Source: Pandoraea bronchicola
Lineage (GTDB): Bacteria; Pseudomonadota; Gammaproteobacteria; Burkholderiales; Burkholderiaceae
Direction of reading: 5' to 3'
Length of the DNA stretch: 64,000 nt
NCBI RefSeq assembly: GCF_902459805.1
Contig: NZ_CABPST010000001.1
Coordinates: forward strand, 620,001-684,000
Shown here: positions 54,058 to 63,201 of the stretch, in pieces
How the letters are laid out: every line of letters starts with the position of its first letter
Numbering within the stretch: position 1 is the first letter of the stretch
Notes under the pieces: generated by a model
Told to the model about the DNA's origin: nothing
What the model saw: the letters and a program-made list of their open reading frames with translations, nothing else
Database searches by the model: none
Translations under genes and position numbers: made by a program

Positions 54058-55821
54058 TCACACGCCCTCGGTCAATTCCGGCGAAATCAGGATCACGACT
54101 TCCTTGACCTGCTGCCGCGCCTCCTTGGTGCCGCCCTGGTAATTGAAGAGGCCATCGCGATCGGTCGAGTCGTCCCGGCGACGGAAGCCACTGAGCACCA
54201 GCGTGTCGCCCGCCTTGAGCGACGCCCGTTGCATGGTCTGTATCGACGCCGTAATCGGCAACTGCATGAACGTCCCGACGCCAAGTCCGTCATCGGCACC
54301 CGCTCTGTCGTCCTTCCCGCCTACGCCCACCTTCACCCCATCAGGGCCGACTTCCGCGCTCACGTCCGGACTGGTGCCGCCCTCCGTATTGGTGCCGCTG
54401 GGCGCTTCTTTGCCCGTACGCAGATTGATCTTGTCGAGCTTCTTCAGGTCGGACATGTCGATCTGCACCTGCAACATCACGCTCCGGTTGTCCATCAGCG
54501 TGGGCAACAGGTTCATCACGAAGCCCGTGGTCAGCACCGACTGTTCGGCCGTCACGACCGCTTGCCCGCCATAGTTGCCGGGCGTCATCTTCGTTTGCGC
54601 GACAAAGCCCTGATTCTGCGTGACGGCAACAGGCGCCGGTTGGTTGTTCAGCGTCACCACCGTGGTATCGATCACCGTACTCACGCGGCCCTGCTGGCTG
54701 AGTGCGCGAATGAATGCGCCGGACCCCTTGAATCTGCCGCTGTCGATCTTGTTGAGTTGCAGGCCGCCTTTGCGCGCCATGAGCGTGCCGCCTGCCGCGG
54801 GCCCGGCCAGGCCCAACGTGATGCCGCTCGCGGCCCGATACACCAGATCCCAGTCGACGCCCGAGGCGGAGTTCTCTTCGAGCGCCACGGAGTACACCTG
54901 CACGCGCAACTTGACCTGACGGCCGAGCACGGCGTTCTCGGCGTCGATGTAACTTGCCACGCGTTCGATGACATCCGCCGTGTCGCTGACGACGAGCGAA
55001 CTCGTCACGACGGACGGCGTGACACGCCCCCCGTCGGAGAGCATATCGGTCACCGTGCGAACGAGATCCGACCAGTAATCGAGTTCGGATTCCACGCTCA
55101 CGTTGGCGTCGGCGTTGAAGCTCAGATCGACGCCACCGGCCGAACTGCCCGGCCCGCTGCCGCCCGCCGCACCGCGATTGGCCTTCATCTGCGAGGCCTT
55201 GCCCACCGACGCCGAATACGACGAACTGCCGGGCATCATCTTGATCTGGAAGGTGCGTGTCACGTAGCGCGCGAAATGAACGACGCCGTCGCGATAGGTC
55301 CAGTGCGTGCCCGTTCGATGCGCGATGGTGTCGAGCAGCCCGGAAAGCGATCCGGAGTACTGCAGCGGCACCGTCGGCTCACCCGTGTCGGCGCAGTTCA
55401 GCTGGAAGAGGTTGGCGGGACCGCCGCTGCGATTGGCGCCACGATTGGCGCCATTGCCGCTGCGCTCGTTGCCTGCCGCACACGACACGTCCGAGGCCAT
55501 GCGAATGGTCAGACCGTTACCGCGCGCCACCTGCGCGAGCACGATCGACATGGGCAACGGCGCGCCGGTAGCAAAGCGTACGTTGCGTTTGAAGAAATCG
55601 GGTAGCGCTATCGAGGCATGGATGGGGACGGAACGCTTCGCGAGCCACGCCCCTTCGACATGCTCGATGGCGCGAATCGGGGTCGCCGTGTAGGTATCGA
55701 ATGCCGATTGCACATCCGTCTGCGCCTGCGACACATTGGCATCGGTCTTGGTGAGCATGCCAGGCGTGCCGCACGCCGTCAGAAACGTTGTGGCGCACAA
55801 CACGCCAAGTCGCTTTCTCAT
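54058..55821 (-). CDS. pilN: Type IVb pilus secretin lipoprotein PilN
   Basis: 587 residues. A lipobox FLTACGT gives an acylated Cys17. The N-terminal domain carries a small disulfide loop (SCAAGNERSGNGANRG ... NCADTG) and a STN-like stretch PLQYSGSLSGLLDTIAHRTGTHW. The secretin domain has TDMLSDGGRVTPSVVTSSLVVSDTADVIERVASYIDAEN and SGVDWDLVYR. Near the C-terminus are LKAGDTLVLSGFRRRDD and VVILISPELTEGV. It forms the outer-membrane pore for the pilus. The start at 55821 has a weak ribosome site (GGAAGCG). Confidence 0.87.
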   Translation of the reverse strand: MRKRLGVLCATTFLTACGTPGMLTKTDANVSQAQTDVQSAFDTYTATPIRAIEHVEGAWLAKRSVPIHASIALPDFFKRNVRFATGAPLPMSIVLAQVARGNGLTIRMASDVSCAAGNERSGNGANRGANRSGGPANLFQLNCADTGEPTVPLQYSGSLSGLLDTIAHRTGTHWTYRDGVVHFARYVTRTFQIKMMPGSSSYSASVGKASQMKANRGAAGGSGPGSSAGGVDLSFNADANVSVESELDYWSDLVRTVTDMLSDGGRVTPSVVTSSLVVSDTADVIERVASYIDAENAVLGRQVKLRVQVYSVALEENSASGVDWDLVYRAASGITLGLAGPAAGGTLMARKGGLQLNKIDSGRFKGSGAFIRALSQQGRVSTVIDTTVVTLNNQPAPVAVTQNQGFVAQTKMTPGNYGGQAVVTAEQSVLTTGFVMNLLPTLMDNRSVMLQVQIDMSDLKKLDKINLRTGKEAPSGTNTEGGTSPDVSAEVGPDGVKVGVGGKDDRAGADDGLGVGTFMQLPITASIQTMQRASLKAGDTLVLSGFRRRDDSTDRDGLFNYQGGTKEARQQVKEVVILISPELTEGV

Positions 55822-55872
55822 GGATTACCGCTTCCGTCATGGTGGCCGCGCCCGGGGGGTGCGCAGCGCTCG

Positions 55873-56448
55873 TTATTGTGTGGCGTGAACGACGCGCAGC
55901 ACGCGGTTGGCCTCGTAGACTTTCACGCGAATGGGCGCATCGGTGTTCTGCAGAGAGACCACGATCTGCTCGACGATGCCGAGGAAGTCACCCCTGAACG
56001 TGGCCGGATACTCGATAGGAAAGTCGCGGTCGATTTCCCACGCGAGCTGCCAGCCGTGCCCTTCCAGATAACGCTGAAGCGCCACGGACACGCGGCCGTC
56101 GCCGGGCGACATGAACAGTTCGAGAAGCTCGCGAACCTCAACCTGCGCGGGTAGCTCGGGAGACTCCTGAGCTGCCGCAGACTGCACAGTCTGCGATGAC
56201 GGCTCGGGCATCGAAGCCACATCCGACAACACATCGCTCGATGGCAGCGGCTCCAGCGCACTCGCAAGGGAACGCGGCGGCGGCGTCATCGCCGGCGCCG
56301 CGCCGCCGGACGTCAACGGTTTATGGCTGGCGAAGGCGATCTCGATGTCAGGCGACCGATGTTCCTCCTGAGCCCTCTCCAGAGCGAGCGCCGCGCTCGA
56401 CCATACGGTTGACGCGACTGCCGCGGTCAGCATCCTTTTGATGCGCAT
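55873..56448 (-). CDS. pilL: PilL/TcpQ-like pilus biogenesis protein
   Basis: 191 residues. Signal peptide (KRMLTAAVASTVWSSAALA) and a low-complexity Pro/Ser/Ala region to about residue 95. The C-terminal domain LQRYLEGHGWQLAWEIDRDFPIEYPATFRGDFLGIVEQIVVSLQNTDAPIRVKVYEANRVLRV is a TcpQ-type periplasmic domain that interacts with the secretin. It is shorter than R64 PilL, keeping only the C-terminal domain. It precedes pilN by 51 bases. Confidence 0.78.
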   Translation of the reverse strand: MRIKRMLTAAVASTVWSSAALALERAQEEHRSPDIEIAFASHKPLTSGGAAPAMTPPPRSLASALEPLPSSDVLSDVASMPEPSSQTVQSAAAQESPELPAQVEVRELLELFMSPGDGRVSVALQRYLEGHGWQLAWEIDRDFPIEYPATFRGDFLGIVEQIVVSLQNTDAPIRVKVYEANRVLRVVHATQ

Positions 56449-56503
56449 CTTTTCCTCACGTCGAATTCAATGCCGAAATGCCGGATGTGGTTCGATCACG
56501 AGA

Positions 56504-57142
56504 TCAGGAGCCGCTGATGGTGAATTCGAGCTTCGCCTTCGTCAGGTTATTTTTCTGTTCCCCGTCTGCGCTGTTCGCATCCGAGGATCGGCAAGCCGTT
56601 GCCAGATCGCCCATCTTGAACGGCGTTCTCATATCCTTGAGGTTCGTGCTGTTCACGCTGATGGTTGTAAAGTTGGACTGCAACGTGGTCATGAATTTCT
56701 GGCACTGGTCGCTAGGCACTTCCTCGGACGTGACCTTCACGCCAAAATTGGGCCCATTGGCGATAGCGGACGTGATCGGTTCCATTTTCATCTTTCCGCC
56801 GAAGCGGTTCAGATATTCGCCAGCCTGACCGGCAACAGGTGTCATGCCGTTGAACAACCCCATCTTGTCCATGTCTTCCGCGGCGGTCTTCGCGGTCAAT
56901 TGCCCCGACAAGACAGCGTTTTGCACCGAAACCACCGCCATCTGCCAGTCCTTGATCTCCTGATTCACCCGCACCGAGTTCATCAGTCGCGGCACCCCGA
57001 CCATCGCACCGGCCATGATCAGGCCCATCACCGCCACGGCCACCGACAGCTCCACCAGCGTCACACCGCGCTGACGGCGCTTGTTCAAGCGGCTGACCAT
57101 TTTGCTTTTCATCGGTACGAGTGCGCCCCCGTTCACTTGCAT
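56504..57142 (-). CDS. pilS: Major type IVb prepilin PilS
   Basis: 212 residues. A 25-residue leader ends in KRRQRG, then VTLVELSVAVAVMGLIMAGAMVGVPRLM: cleavage after Gly, Val at position 1 and Glu at position 5, the hallmarks of a type IV pilin processed by the A24 peptidase. The long leader and the Val start are typical of type IVb. Two cysteines in the C-terminal part (SDQCQKFM, ATACRSS) would form the D-region loop. I choose ATG 57142 because GAGGG lies 9 bases upstream; 57148 and 57157 are alternatives. It is the first gene of the operon. Confidence 0.88.
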   Translation of the reverse strand: MQVNGGALVPMKSKMVSRLNKRRQRGVTLVELSVAVAVMGLIMAGAMVGVPRLMNSVRVNQEIKDWQMAVVSVQNAVLSGQLTAKTAAEDMDKMGLFNGMTPVAGQAGEYLNRFGGKMKMEPITSAIANGPNFGVKVTSEEVPSDQCQKFMTTLQSNFTTISVNSTNLKDMRTPFKMGDLATACRSSDANSADGEQKNNLTKAKLEFTISGS

Positions 57143-57633
57143 GTTCATATCCCTCATCCTGAGCAAATCGATTGGAAAAATCGCGCGGCCAAGCGATGTC
57201 TCCCCTAAGCCGCGACAGGGGCGATTTATGCCTGAACACCGAGCACGGCGTTATCGCGTGTTATCCAGATTTTTCGCAAATTGACAAATGCGAGGTGCAA
57301 GAAACCACCCATTGGCGCATCAATTCAGATAAGTCGATGACCATCGCCAAAGTGCAACGCCGTGCCTTCCAGCGCATGCCGAACAAGGGGGGACGCGGAT
57401 CACCGAGAATCGGTGCCGCCATGGCGATCTTTTCGATCGTCGGAATTAGCCCAACCGCAACGAGAGTATTCACAACGTCGTTGGCCGAAGGTGCTATTCA
57501 GTGTTTTCACAAGGCACATTGCATGCCATGCGTACGCGGGTTCGCTGTCCGCGTGAGGTCCCGAAGTCAGGTGGCGCAAAACGCGATATTCGCCCCACCT
57601 GCCTTCGGTTTCACGACTTCAGGATGCCTAGCC
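57143..57633. other. Gene-poor stretch between pilus operon and RND pump, lower GC
   Basis: 491 bases with clearly lower GC than the surroundings in the first two thirds (for example runs such as ATTTTTCGCAAATTGACAAA). Open frames on both strands show no domain, repeat or ribosome site that I can support. It must contain the pil operon promoter and follows the end of the RND pump gene. The composition could mark the edge of an acquired segment, or a decayed gene. Confidence 0.5.
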
Positions 57634-60600
57634 TCAATGCGCCGTGCCCGCGTGAGGGCCGTCGACACGGGCCGCACCGTGCTCATTGGCACCGCTCCCA
57701 TGCGTCTCGACGCTATCGTTTGCCGCCTTGTCGCCGGGCAGCACGAGCGGCCCCTTCCCGGCGAACCGGTCGAGATAGAGGTAGATCACCGGCGTGATGT
57801 AAAGCGTGATGACCTGCGAGAACAGCAAGCCGCCGACCACTGCCAACCCGAGCGGCTGACGCAACTCTGCGCCTGCGCCAAGGCCGAGCGCAATCGGTAA
57901 CGCACCCATGAGTGCGGCGAGCGTCGTCATCATGATCGGCCGGAAGCGCAGCGCGCATGCCTGACGAATGGCCTCGGCGGGTGTCATGCCGCCATTGCGC
58001 TGCGCGTCGAGCGCAAAGTCGATCATCATGATCGCGTTCTTCTTCACGATACCGATGAGCATCAATACGCCGATCACCGCAATGAGCGAGAGATCCATCC
58101 CGAACAGACGCAGCGTAATCAGCGCACCGACAGCCGCGGACGGCAGGCCCGCGAGAATCGTGATCGGGTGGATGTAGCTCTCATAGAGCACGCCGAGCAG
58201 CACGTAGATCACGAGCAACGCGCCGACCAGCAGCACGATCTGACTGGACTGCGACTTCTGGAACGCTGCCGCGTCGCCCCCCCAGCTCGTGATGATGCTC
58301 GGCGGGAAGCCCAGTTGGCGCTGGAACCCCACGATCTTCTGCGACGCATCGCCCAATGCCGCCCCCGGCGCGAGGTTGAACGACAGCGTCACCGCCTGCA
58401 ACTGGCCCTGATGGTTGACCGCCACCGGCCCCATCTTGCGCTCGACGGTTGCCACGGCCGAGAGCGGCACGAGCGCACCGCCCTTGCCGCGCACGTAGAT
58501 CTTGTCGAACGCCCCTTCGTCGCGACGGTCGTTGTCGTCAGCCTGGAGAATCACCTGATAGCTGTCGCTCGGCGTGTAGATCGTCGACACCTGACGCTCG
58601 CCAAACGCGCTGTACAACGCGCTTCGAATATCGCCAATGGCCACGCCCAGCGTGTTCGCCTTGTCACGGTCGATGGTGAGCTGCGCTTGCAGACCCTTCA
58701 TCTGCGCGTCGGTCGTCACGTCGCGGAAGATCGGATCGGCACGCATGAGGTTCATCAGCCGGTCCGACCACAATTGCATCTCGCCCGGCTTCACGCTCTG
58801 CATCACATACTGATATCGGCTCTTGCTCTGCTTGCCGCCCAGTTGCAGGTTCTGCACCGGATTGAAGTAGACATTGAGCCCCGGCACCTGTTTGACATCG
58901 CGCCGCAGCACTTCAAGCACCTCGCTCATGTGCGGACGTTCGCCGTGCGGCTTCAGGTTGATGAACATGCGGCCCTGATTGCTGTCGCTGGCTGAGACGA
59001 TCACTGTCTCGACGGCCGGATTCGCGCGGATGATGTCGCCCGCCTGGCGCAACAACGCCGACATGGCCGTGAACGAAATGTCCTGCGCACCTTCGGCCGT
59101 CACCTGCACCTGCCCGATGTCTTCGCTCGGGAAAAAGCCCTTCGGAATCGTGGCGAACAGCACGCCCGTGGCGACGAACGTGGCCCCCGCCGCCCCCATC
59201 ACCCATTTGCGATGCGCGAGGCACCAATCGACGCTGCGCACGTAGCCGTTCTGTACCCACACGAAGCCATCCTCGAACCACTGCGTGGCGCGCAGTCCGA
59301 GCCCTTCGTCCTGCTCGTGCTTGAGATAGCGGCTGCACAGCATCGGAATCAACGTGAGCGAGACCGCCGCCGACACCAGAATCGCCAGCGACACCACCAC
59401 GGCGAACTCGTGGAACATCAACCCGATCACACCCGGCATGAAGAAGATCGGAATGAACACGGCCACCAGCGAAATCGAGATCGACAGAATCGTGAAACCC
59501 ATTTCGCGCGAGCCGACCAGCGCCGCACGCAGCGGCGGCACGCCGTTCTCGATGTGGCGCACGATGTTCTCGAGCATCACGATGGCGTCGTCCACGACAA
59601 GCCCTACCGCGAGCGTGATGCCCAGCAGCGAAATATTGTCGATGGAATACCCCATGCCCTTCATGAGCGCGACCGTGCCGATCAACGACACAGGCAGCGA
59701 CATCACCGGAATCAATGTGGCCGCCAGACGCCGCAGGAACAGGAAGATCACCAGCGTGACGAGAATCACCGTCAGGCCGAGCGTGAACTGCACGTCGTCG
59801 ATGGATTCGCGAATCGACACCGAGCGATCGTTGAGCAGCTTGACCTGAATCGACTGCGGCATCTGCTCCGCGAGCCGCGGCAACGCCGCCTTGACCTGAT
59901 CGACGGTGGCGACCGTGTTTGCATTGGGTTGACGCAGCACCGCAAGCACGATCGAGCGCTCGCCGTTGACCCAGCTGCCGGTCTTCACGGATTCCACGCT
60001 GTCCTGCACGTCGGCCACATCGCGCAGATACACCGGGTTGCCGTTGACGCTCGCGATGATGAGGTTCGCGAACTGCTCGGCCTTCGTCATCTGACGGTTG
60101 GCCTCGATGGTCAGGGTCTGGCGATTACCGTCGAGTGTGCCCACCGGGCTGTTCGCGTTGGCCGAGGCCAACGCGCGCGCCACGTCGTCGAGCGTGAGCT
60201 TGCGCGCCGCCAGCGCATCGGGACGCGCCTTCACGCGCACGGCGAAACGCTTCTGCCCGAAGATCAGCACCTGCGCCACGCCCGGCAGCGTGGAAAGCGT
60301 GGGCGAGACGAGGTTTTCCGCGTAGTCGTCGAGTTCGGCCAGCGACATCGACGGCGAATTCATCGCGAGGAACAGAATCGGCGCGTCGGCCGGGTTCACC
60401 TTGCGATACGACGGTGGCGTGGTCATTTCCACCGGCAGCTTGCGCTGCGCGCGGAACAGCGCCGCCTGCACGTCGACGGCGGCGGCGTCGATATCCCGGT
60501 CGCTGTCGAATTCAATGATGATCGACGTGGTGCCCTGCGTATTGGTCGAGCTGATGACCGCCACACCGGCAATCGTCGAGAACTGCTTTTCCATCGGCGC

Positions 60601-60792
60601 GGCCACCGACGCGGCCATCGTCTCCGGACTCGCGCCGGGCAGTGTCGCCGTCACCTGAATGACCGGCGAGTTGTAGCTGGGCAGGGCAGAAATCGGAATC
60701 TGGCCGTACGCGATCAGGCCAGCCACGACGGCCGCCACGCACAGCAGGATCGTCATGACCGGCCGGCGGATACAAAGTTCGGACAGGTTCAT
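57634..60792 (-). CDS. RND efflux transporter, HAE1 family (MdtB/MdtC/MuxC-like)
   Basis: 1052 residues, normal length. LCIRRPVMTILLCVAAVVAGLIAYGQIPISALP begins membrane helix 1. In helix 4 the proton relay aspartates are seen in GITLAVGLVVDDAIVMLENIVRHIENG. The periplasmic domain and the C-terminal repeat (FPPSIITSWGGDAAAFQKSQSSQIV ... MLIGIVKKNAIMMIDFALDAQRNGG, with the GIVKKNAI motif) are intact. It exports drugs or detergents together with the adaptor coded just upstream (ATGA overlap) and an outer-membrane channel that is not in this window. Confidence 0.93.
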   Translation of the reverse strand: MNLSELCIRRPVMTILLCVAAVVAGLIAYGQIPISALPSYNSPVIQVTATLPGASPETMAASVAAPMEKQFSTIAGVAVISSTNTQGTTSIIIEFDSDRDIDAAAVDVQAALFRAQRKLPVEMTTPPSYRKVNPADAPILFLAMNSPSMSLAELDDYAENLVSPTLSTLPGVAQVLIFGQKRFAVRVKARPDALAARKLTLDDVARALASANANSPVGTLDGNRQTLTIEANRQMTKAEQFANLIIASVNGNPVYLRDVADVQDSVESVKTGSWVNGERSIVLAVLRQPNANTVATVDQVKAALPRLAEQMPQSIQVKLLNDRSVSIRESIDDVQFTLGLTVILVTLVIFLFLRRLAATLIPVMSLPVSLIGTVALMKGMGYSIDNISLLGITLAVGLVVDDAIVMLENIVRHIENGVPPLRAALVGSREMGFTILSISISLVAVFIPIFFMPGVIGLMFHEFAVVVSLAILVSAAVSLTLIPMLCSRYLKHEQDEGLGLRATQWFEDGFVWVQNGYVRSVDWCLAHRKWVMGAAGATFVATGVLFATIPKGFFPSEDIGQVQVTAEGAQDISFTAMSALLRQAGDIIRANPAVETVIVSASDSNQGRMFINLKPHGERPHMSEVLEVLRRDVKQVPGLNVYFNPVQNLQLGGKQSKSRYQYVMQSVKPGEMQLWSDRLMNLMRADPIFRDVTTDAQMKGLQAQLTIDRDKANTLGVAIGDIRSALYSAFGERQVSTIYTPSDSYQVILQADDNDRRDEGAFDKIYVRGKGGALVPLSAVATVERKMGPVAVNHQGQLQAVTLSFNLAPGAALGDASQKIVGFQRQLGFPPSIITSWGGDAAAFQKSQSSQIVLLVGALLVIYVLLGVLYESYIHPITILAGLPSAAVGALITLRLFGMDLSLIAVIGVLMLIGIVKKNAIMMIDFALDAQRNGGMTPAEAIRQACALRFRPIMMTTLAALMGALPIALGLGAGAELRQPLGLAVVGGLLFSQVITLYITPVIYLYLDRFAGKGPLVLPGDKAANDSVETHGSGANEHGAARVDGPHAGTAH

Positions 60793-62021
60793 GGCGCTTT
60801 GCCTGCGGCACCCTCACGCGACGCCACGATCGTCACCGCATTGCCCGGACGCAGGTTTTCCGCGCCTTCCTGCACCACGCGCGCGCCCGCGGGCACGCCT
60901 TCGACGACCGCGAGCCGGGCTTCCACATAGCCGACCTTCACCGGCTTCGCGCTCACTTTGCCGTCTGCGCCGATCACATAGACGAACTTGCCGTCGGGGC
61001 CGGTCAGCACCGCCTGCGGCGGCACCACGCTGGCCTGCTTGAGCACCCGCCCGATCACCGCAACGTTGAGATACATGCCGGGCCACAGCTTCGCATCGCG
61101 ATTGTCGTAGGCGGCCTTCAGGCGAATCGTGCCCGTCTGCGAGTCCACCGCGTTGTCGATGAAGCTGAGTTGCCCCGTCGCCGTCATGCCGGTCGTGCCG
61201 AGCGTGGCCGTCACGGCGACCGGGCCGCCGGCACGCGCGGCTTGCAACTCGGCGAGTGCGCCTTCCGGCAACGTGAAGCTGATGTCGATCGGATCGAGCT
61301 GGGTGATGCTCACGAGCGCCGCGCCGCCCGGCGTGACGAGACTGCCCGGATGAACGTTGATCGCCCCCGTGCGGCCGTCGATACCCGCGCGAATCTGGTT
61401 GTAGTCGACGGCGACCTGACTGGCCGAAATCGCAGCCCGGTCGGCAGCGACCTGCGCCGTCAGGCTGTCGACGCTGCTCTGCGCAGTATCGAGCGCGCTT
61501 TGCGATACGAAATGCTCGGCGATCAGTTGCTTCGTGCGAGCGAGTGTGCGGCGGGCGTTGGCGAGATCGGCTTCGTCCTTCGCCAGTTGCGCCTGCACCT
61601 TCTTGAGGTTGGCTTCGTCCATGCGCGCATCGAGCGAGAACAGCAACTGCCCGGCTTTGACGAAGTCGCCTTCCTTGATGTGTACCTGACGGATCGTGCT
61701 GGAAATCTGCGGGCGCACGTCGATGGTCTGGCGCGCCGTAACCGTGCCGTTGGCGATGAGCCGCACTGGCACGTCGCGCACTTCGACGGTGGCGGCGGTC
61801 ACCGAGGGGGCCAACGCGGCCTTGGCGGGCTTCTCTGCACCGCGAGAGCGCAACCATGCGCCGCTCCCGGCAATCACCACAACCGCCAGCACCCCGGCAA
61901 CCCAGCGGCGCGAGCGCGTCGCGCCTCGTGGCGTACCGCCTGCGCCACCCTCGGTAGCCGTCTGATGCCCGCGCTCGGCAGCGTCCCCCGGCACATGCCG
62001 GCGGGCGTTCTCGTCACTCAT
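60789..62021 (-). CDS. RND efflux adaptor (membrane fusion protein)
   Basis: 410 residues. A long hydrophilic N-terminus, one membrane anchor at about residues 39-58 (RWVAGVLAVVVIAGSGAWL), then the barrel-hairpin-lipoyl layout: TVTARQTIDVRPQISSTIRQVHIKEGDFVKAGQLLFSLDA, coiled-coil helices (NLKKVQAQLAKDEADLANARRTLARTKQLI), and GYVEARLAVVEGVPAGARVVQEGAENLRPGNAV at the C-terminus. No lipobox, so it is anchored by the helix. It bridges the pump to an outer-membrane channel. Confidence 0.92.
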   Translation of the reverse strand: MSDENARRHVPGDAAERGHQTATEGGAGGTPRGATRSRRWVAGVLAVVVIAGSGAWLRSRGAEKPAKAALAPSVTAATVEVRDVPVRLIANGTVTARQTIDVRPQISSTIRQVHIKEGDFVKAGQLLFSLDARMDEANLKKVQAQLAKDEADLANARRTLARTKQLIAEHFVSQSALDTAQSSVDSLTAQVAADRAAISASQVAVDYNQIRAGIDGRTGAINVHPGSLVTPGGAALVSITQLDPIDISFTLPEGALAELQAARAGGPVAVTATLGTTGMTATGQLSFIDNAVDSQTGTIRLKAAYDNRDAKLWPGMYLNVAVIGRVLKQASVVPPQAVLTGPDGKFVYVIGADGKVSAKPVKVGYVEARLAVVEGVPAGARVVQEGAENLRPGNAVTIVASREGAAGKAP

Positions 62022-62100
62022 CTTCTTCCCCGTTTCCCCATGCGACGCCCATTGCCCGGCAAACCCCCGTTCGCCCGGCCGCGCCTGTTTCTTCTATCAA

Positions 62101-62126
62101 AACGGCTGCGGCTCGCCACAGCCGTT
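62101..62126 (-). terminator. Hairpin between ppk2 and the efflux adaptor gene
   Basis: AACGGCTG (62101-62108) pairs with CAGCCGTT (62119-62126). In the minus direction, downstream of ppk2, a TTTT run follows the stem, so a moderate intrinsic terminator is likely. Confidence 0.65.
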
Positions 62127-62169
62127 CGCGTCATACCTGTTTGTATTTTTGTTGCAGCGCAGCGCCGCG

Positions 62170-62976
62170 TCATTCCACCTTCATGCCCATCAGTTCTGGC
62201 CGGGCGGGCGGATAGGACAACTTCAGATCGGTCAGCGCCTGCACCAGCAACTCTGCCACCATTAGATTACGGTGACGTTTTGAGTCGGAAGGCACGATAT
62301 ACCACGGCGCATCTTCCGTCGAGGTGGCCGATAAAGCCGCTTCGTAGGCCTTCGTATATTGCGGCCAGAAGCTGCGTTCCTTGATGTCGTTCAGATCGAA
62401 TTTCCAGTGCTTGTTCGGATCGTCGATGCGCTCCTGCAGGCGCTTGCGCTGCTCTTCCGCCGAGATATGCAGGAAGCACTTGATGATGTGCGTGTGGTTG
62501 TCCGCAAGCAGGCGTTCGAAGTTGTTGATGTGCGTGTAGCGGCGCTTGCACTCGTCGGCGTCGATCCAGTCATGTACACGCGTGATGAGCACGTCCTCGT
62601 AATGACTGCGATTGAAGATCACCAGCTCGCCCGCCGCAGGCACGGCCGCGTGAACGCGCCACAGGAAATCACGCGCGATCTCCATCGGCGTGGGCGCCTT
62701 GAAATTGGCCACGCGAATACCGAGCGGATCGACGTTCTGGAACACCGCGCGAATGGTGCCGTCCTTGCCGCTGGTGTCCATGCCTTGCAGCACGAGCAGC
62801 ACGCGGTGCCGGCTGTTGGCGTGCAGAATGGTCTGCAACTCGTCGAGCTTGAACGCCAATTCGGCCATGCGAGTCTTGTCGTCGTCCTTGTTGTCCCCCG
62901 AGAATGGCTTTTCAGCCGGATCGTAGTCCGACAGGTCGAGCTTCTTGCCCAGCGGTACGCGGAATTTCTCGAACAT
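62170..62976 (-). CDS. Polyphosphate:nucleotide phosphotransferase, PPK2 family
   Basis: 268 residues. Walker A VLQGMDTSGKDGTIRAVF, the conserved FKAPTPMEIARDFLWRVHAAVP and Walker B-like ELVIFNRSHYEDVLITRVH, then the lid region NFERLLADNHTHIIKCFLHISAEEQRKRLQERIDDPNKHWKFDLNDIKER. The enzyme uses polyphosphate to phosphorylate nucleoside mono- or diphosphates. Size and motifs place it in the short one-domain classes of PPK2. The start at 62976 has GGAGAGGAGTGG just upstream. Confidence 0.92.
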   Translation of the reverse strand: MFEKFRVPLGKKLDLSDYDPAEKPFSGDNKDDDKTRMAELAFKLDELQTILHANSRHRVLLVLQGMDTSGKDGTIRAVFQNVDPLGIRVANFKAPTPMEIARDFLWRVHAAVPAAGELVIFNRSHYEDVLITRVHDWIDADECKRRYTHINNFERLLADNHTHIIKCFLHISAEEQRKRLQERIDDPNKHWKFDLNDIKERSFWPQYTKAYEAALSATSTEDAPWYIVPSDSKRHRNLMVAELLVQALTDLKLSYPPARPELMGMKVE

Positions 62977-63121
62977 CGCCCACTCCTCTCCTCATGACTG
63001 GCTAGCCGGCAGTATCGCGCAATTTGCGTAAGCGAGAAAAGAGGCGCGGCATAAGCGAGTCGTCCGGCGCGATCAGACGACCCAAGGCGCAACAAAGGGC
63101 GCGACACGACGGGCCGACAAA

Positions 63122-63160
63122 CAAAAAGCGCGGCGCCGAACCGGCTACCGCGCTTTTTTG
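63122..63160. terminator. Bidirectional intrinsic terminator after gatB
   Basis: AAAAAGCGCGG (63123-63133) pairs with CCGCGCTTTTTT (63148-63159) around a loop that can itself pair. A-run and T-run flank it. It terminates gatB (leftward). Confidence 0.9.
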
Positions 63161-63201
63161 ATGCGCTTCGGCCGCCGCAATGGCGGCAGCCTCAACCGCC
63201 G

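Noticed and set aside
57172-57900. A 242-codon plus-strand frame across the low-GC spacer into the RND gene
   Set aside because: The second half is antisense to the pump and the first half has no domain or ribosome site; treated as non-coding.
59212-60930. A 572-codon plus-strand open frame opposite the RND pump
   Set aside because: The mirror image of the pump gene, with Arg/His/Gln-rich shadow composition.
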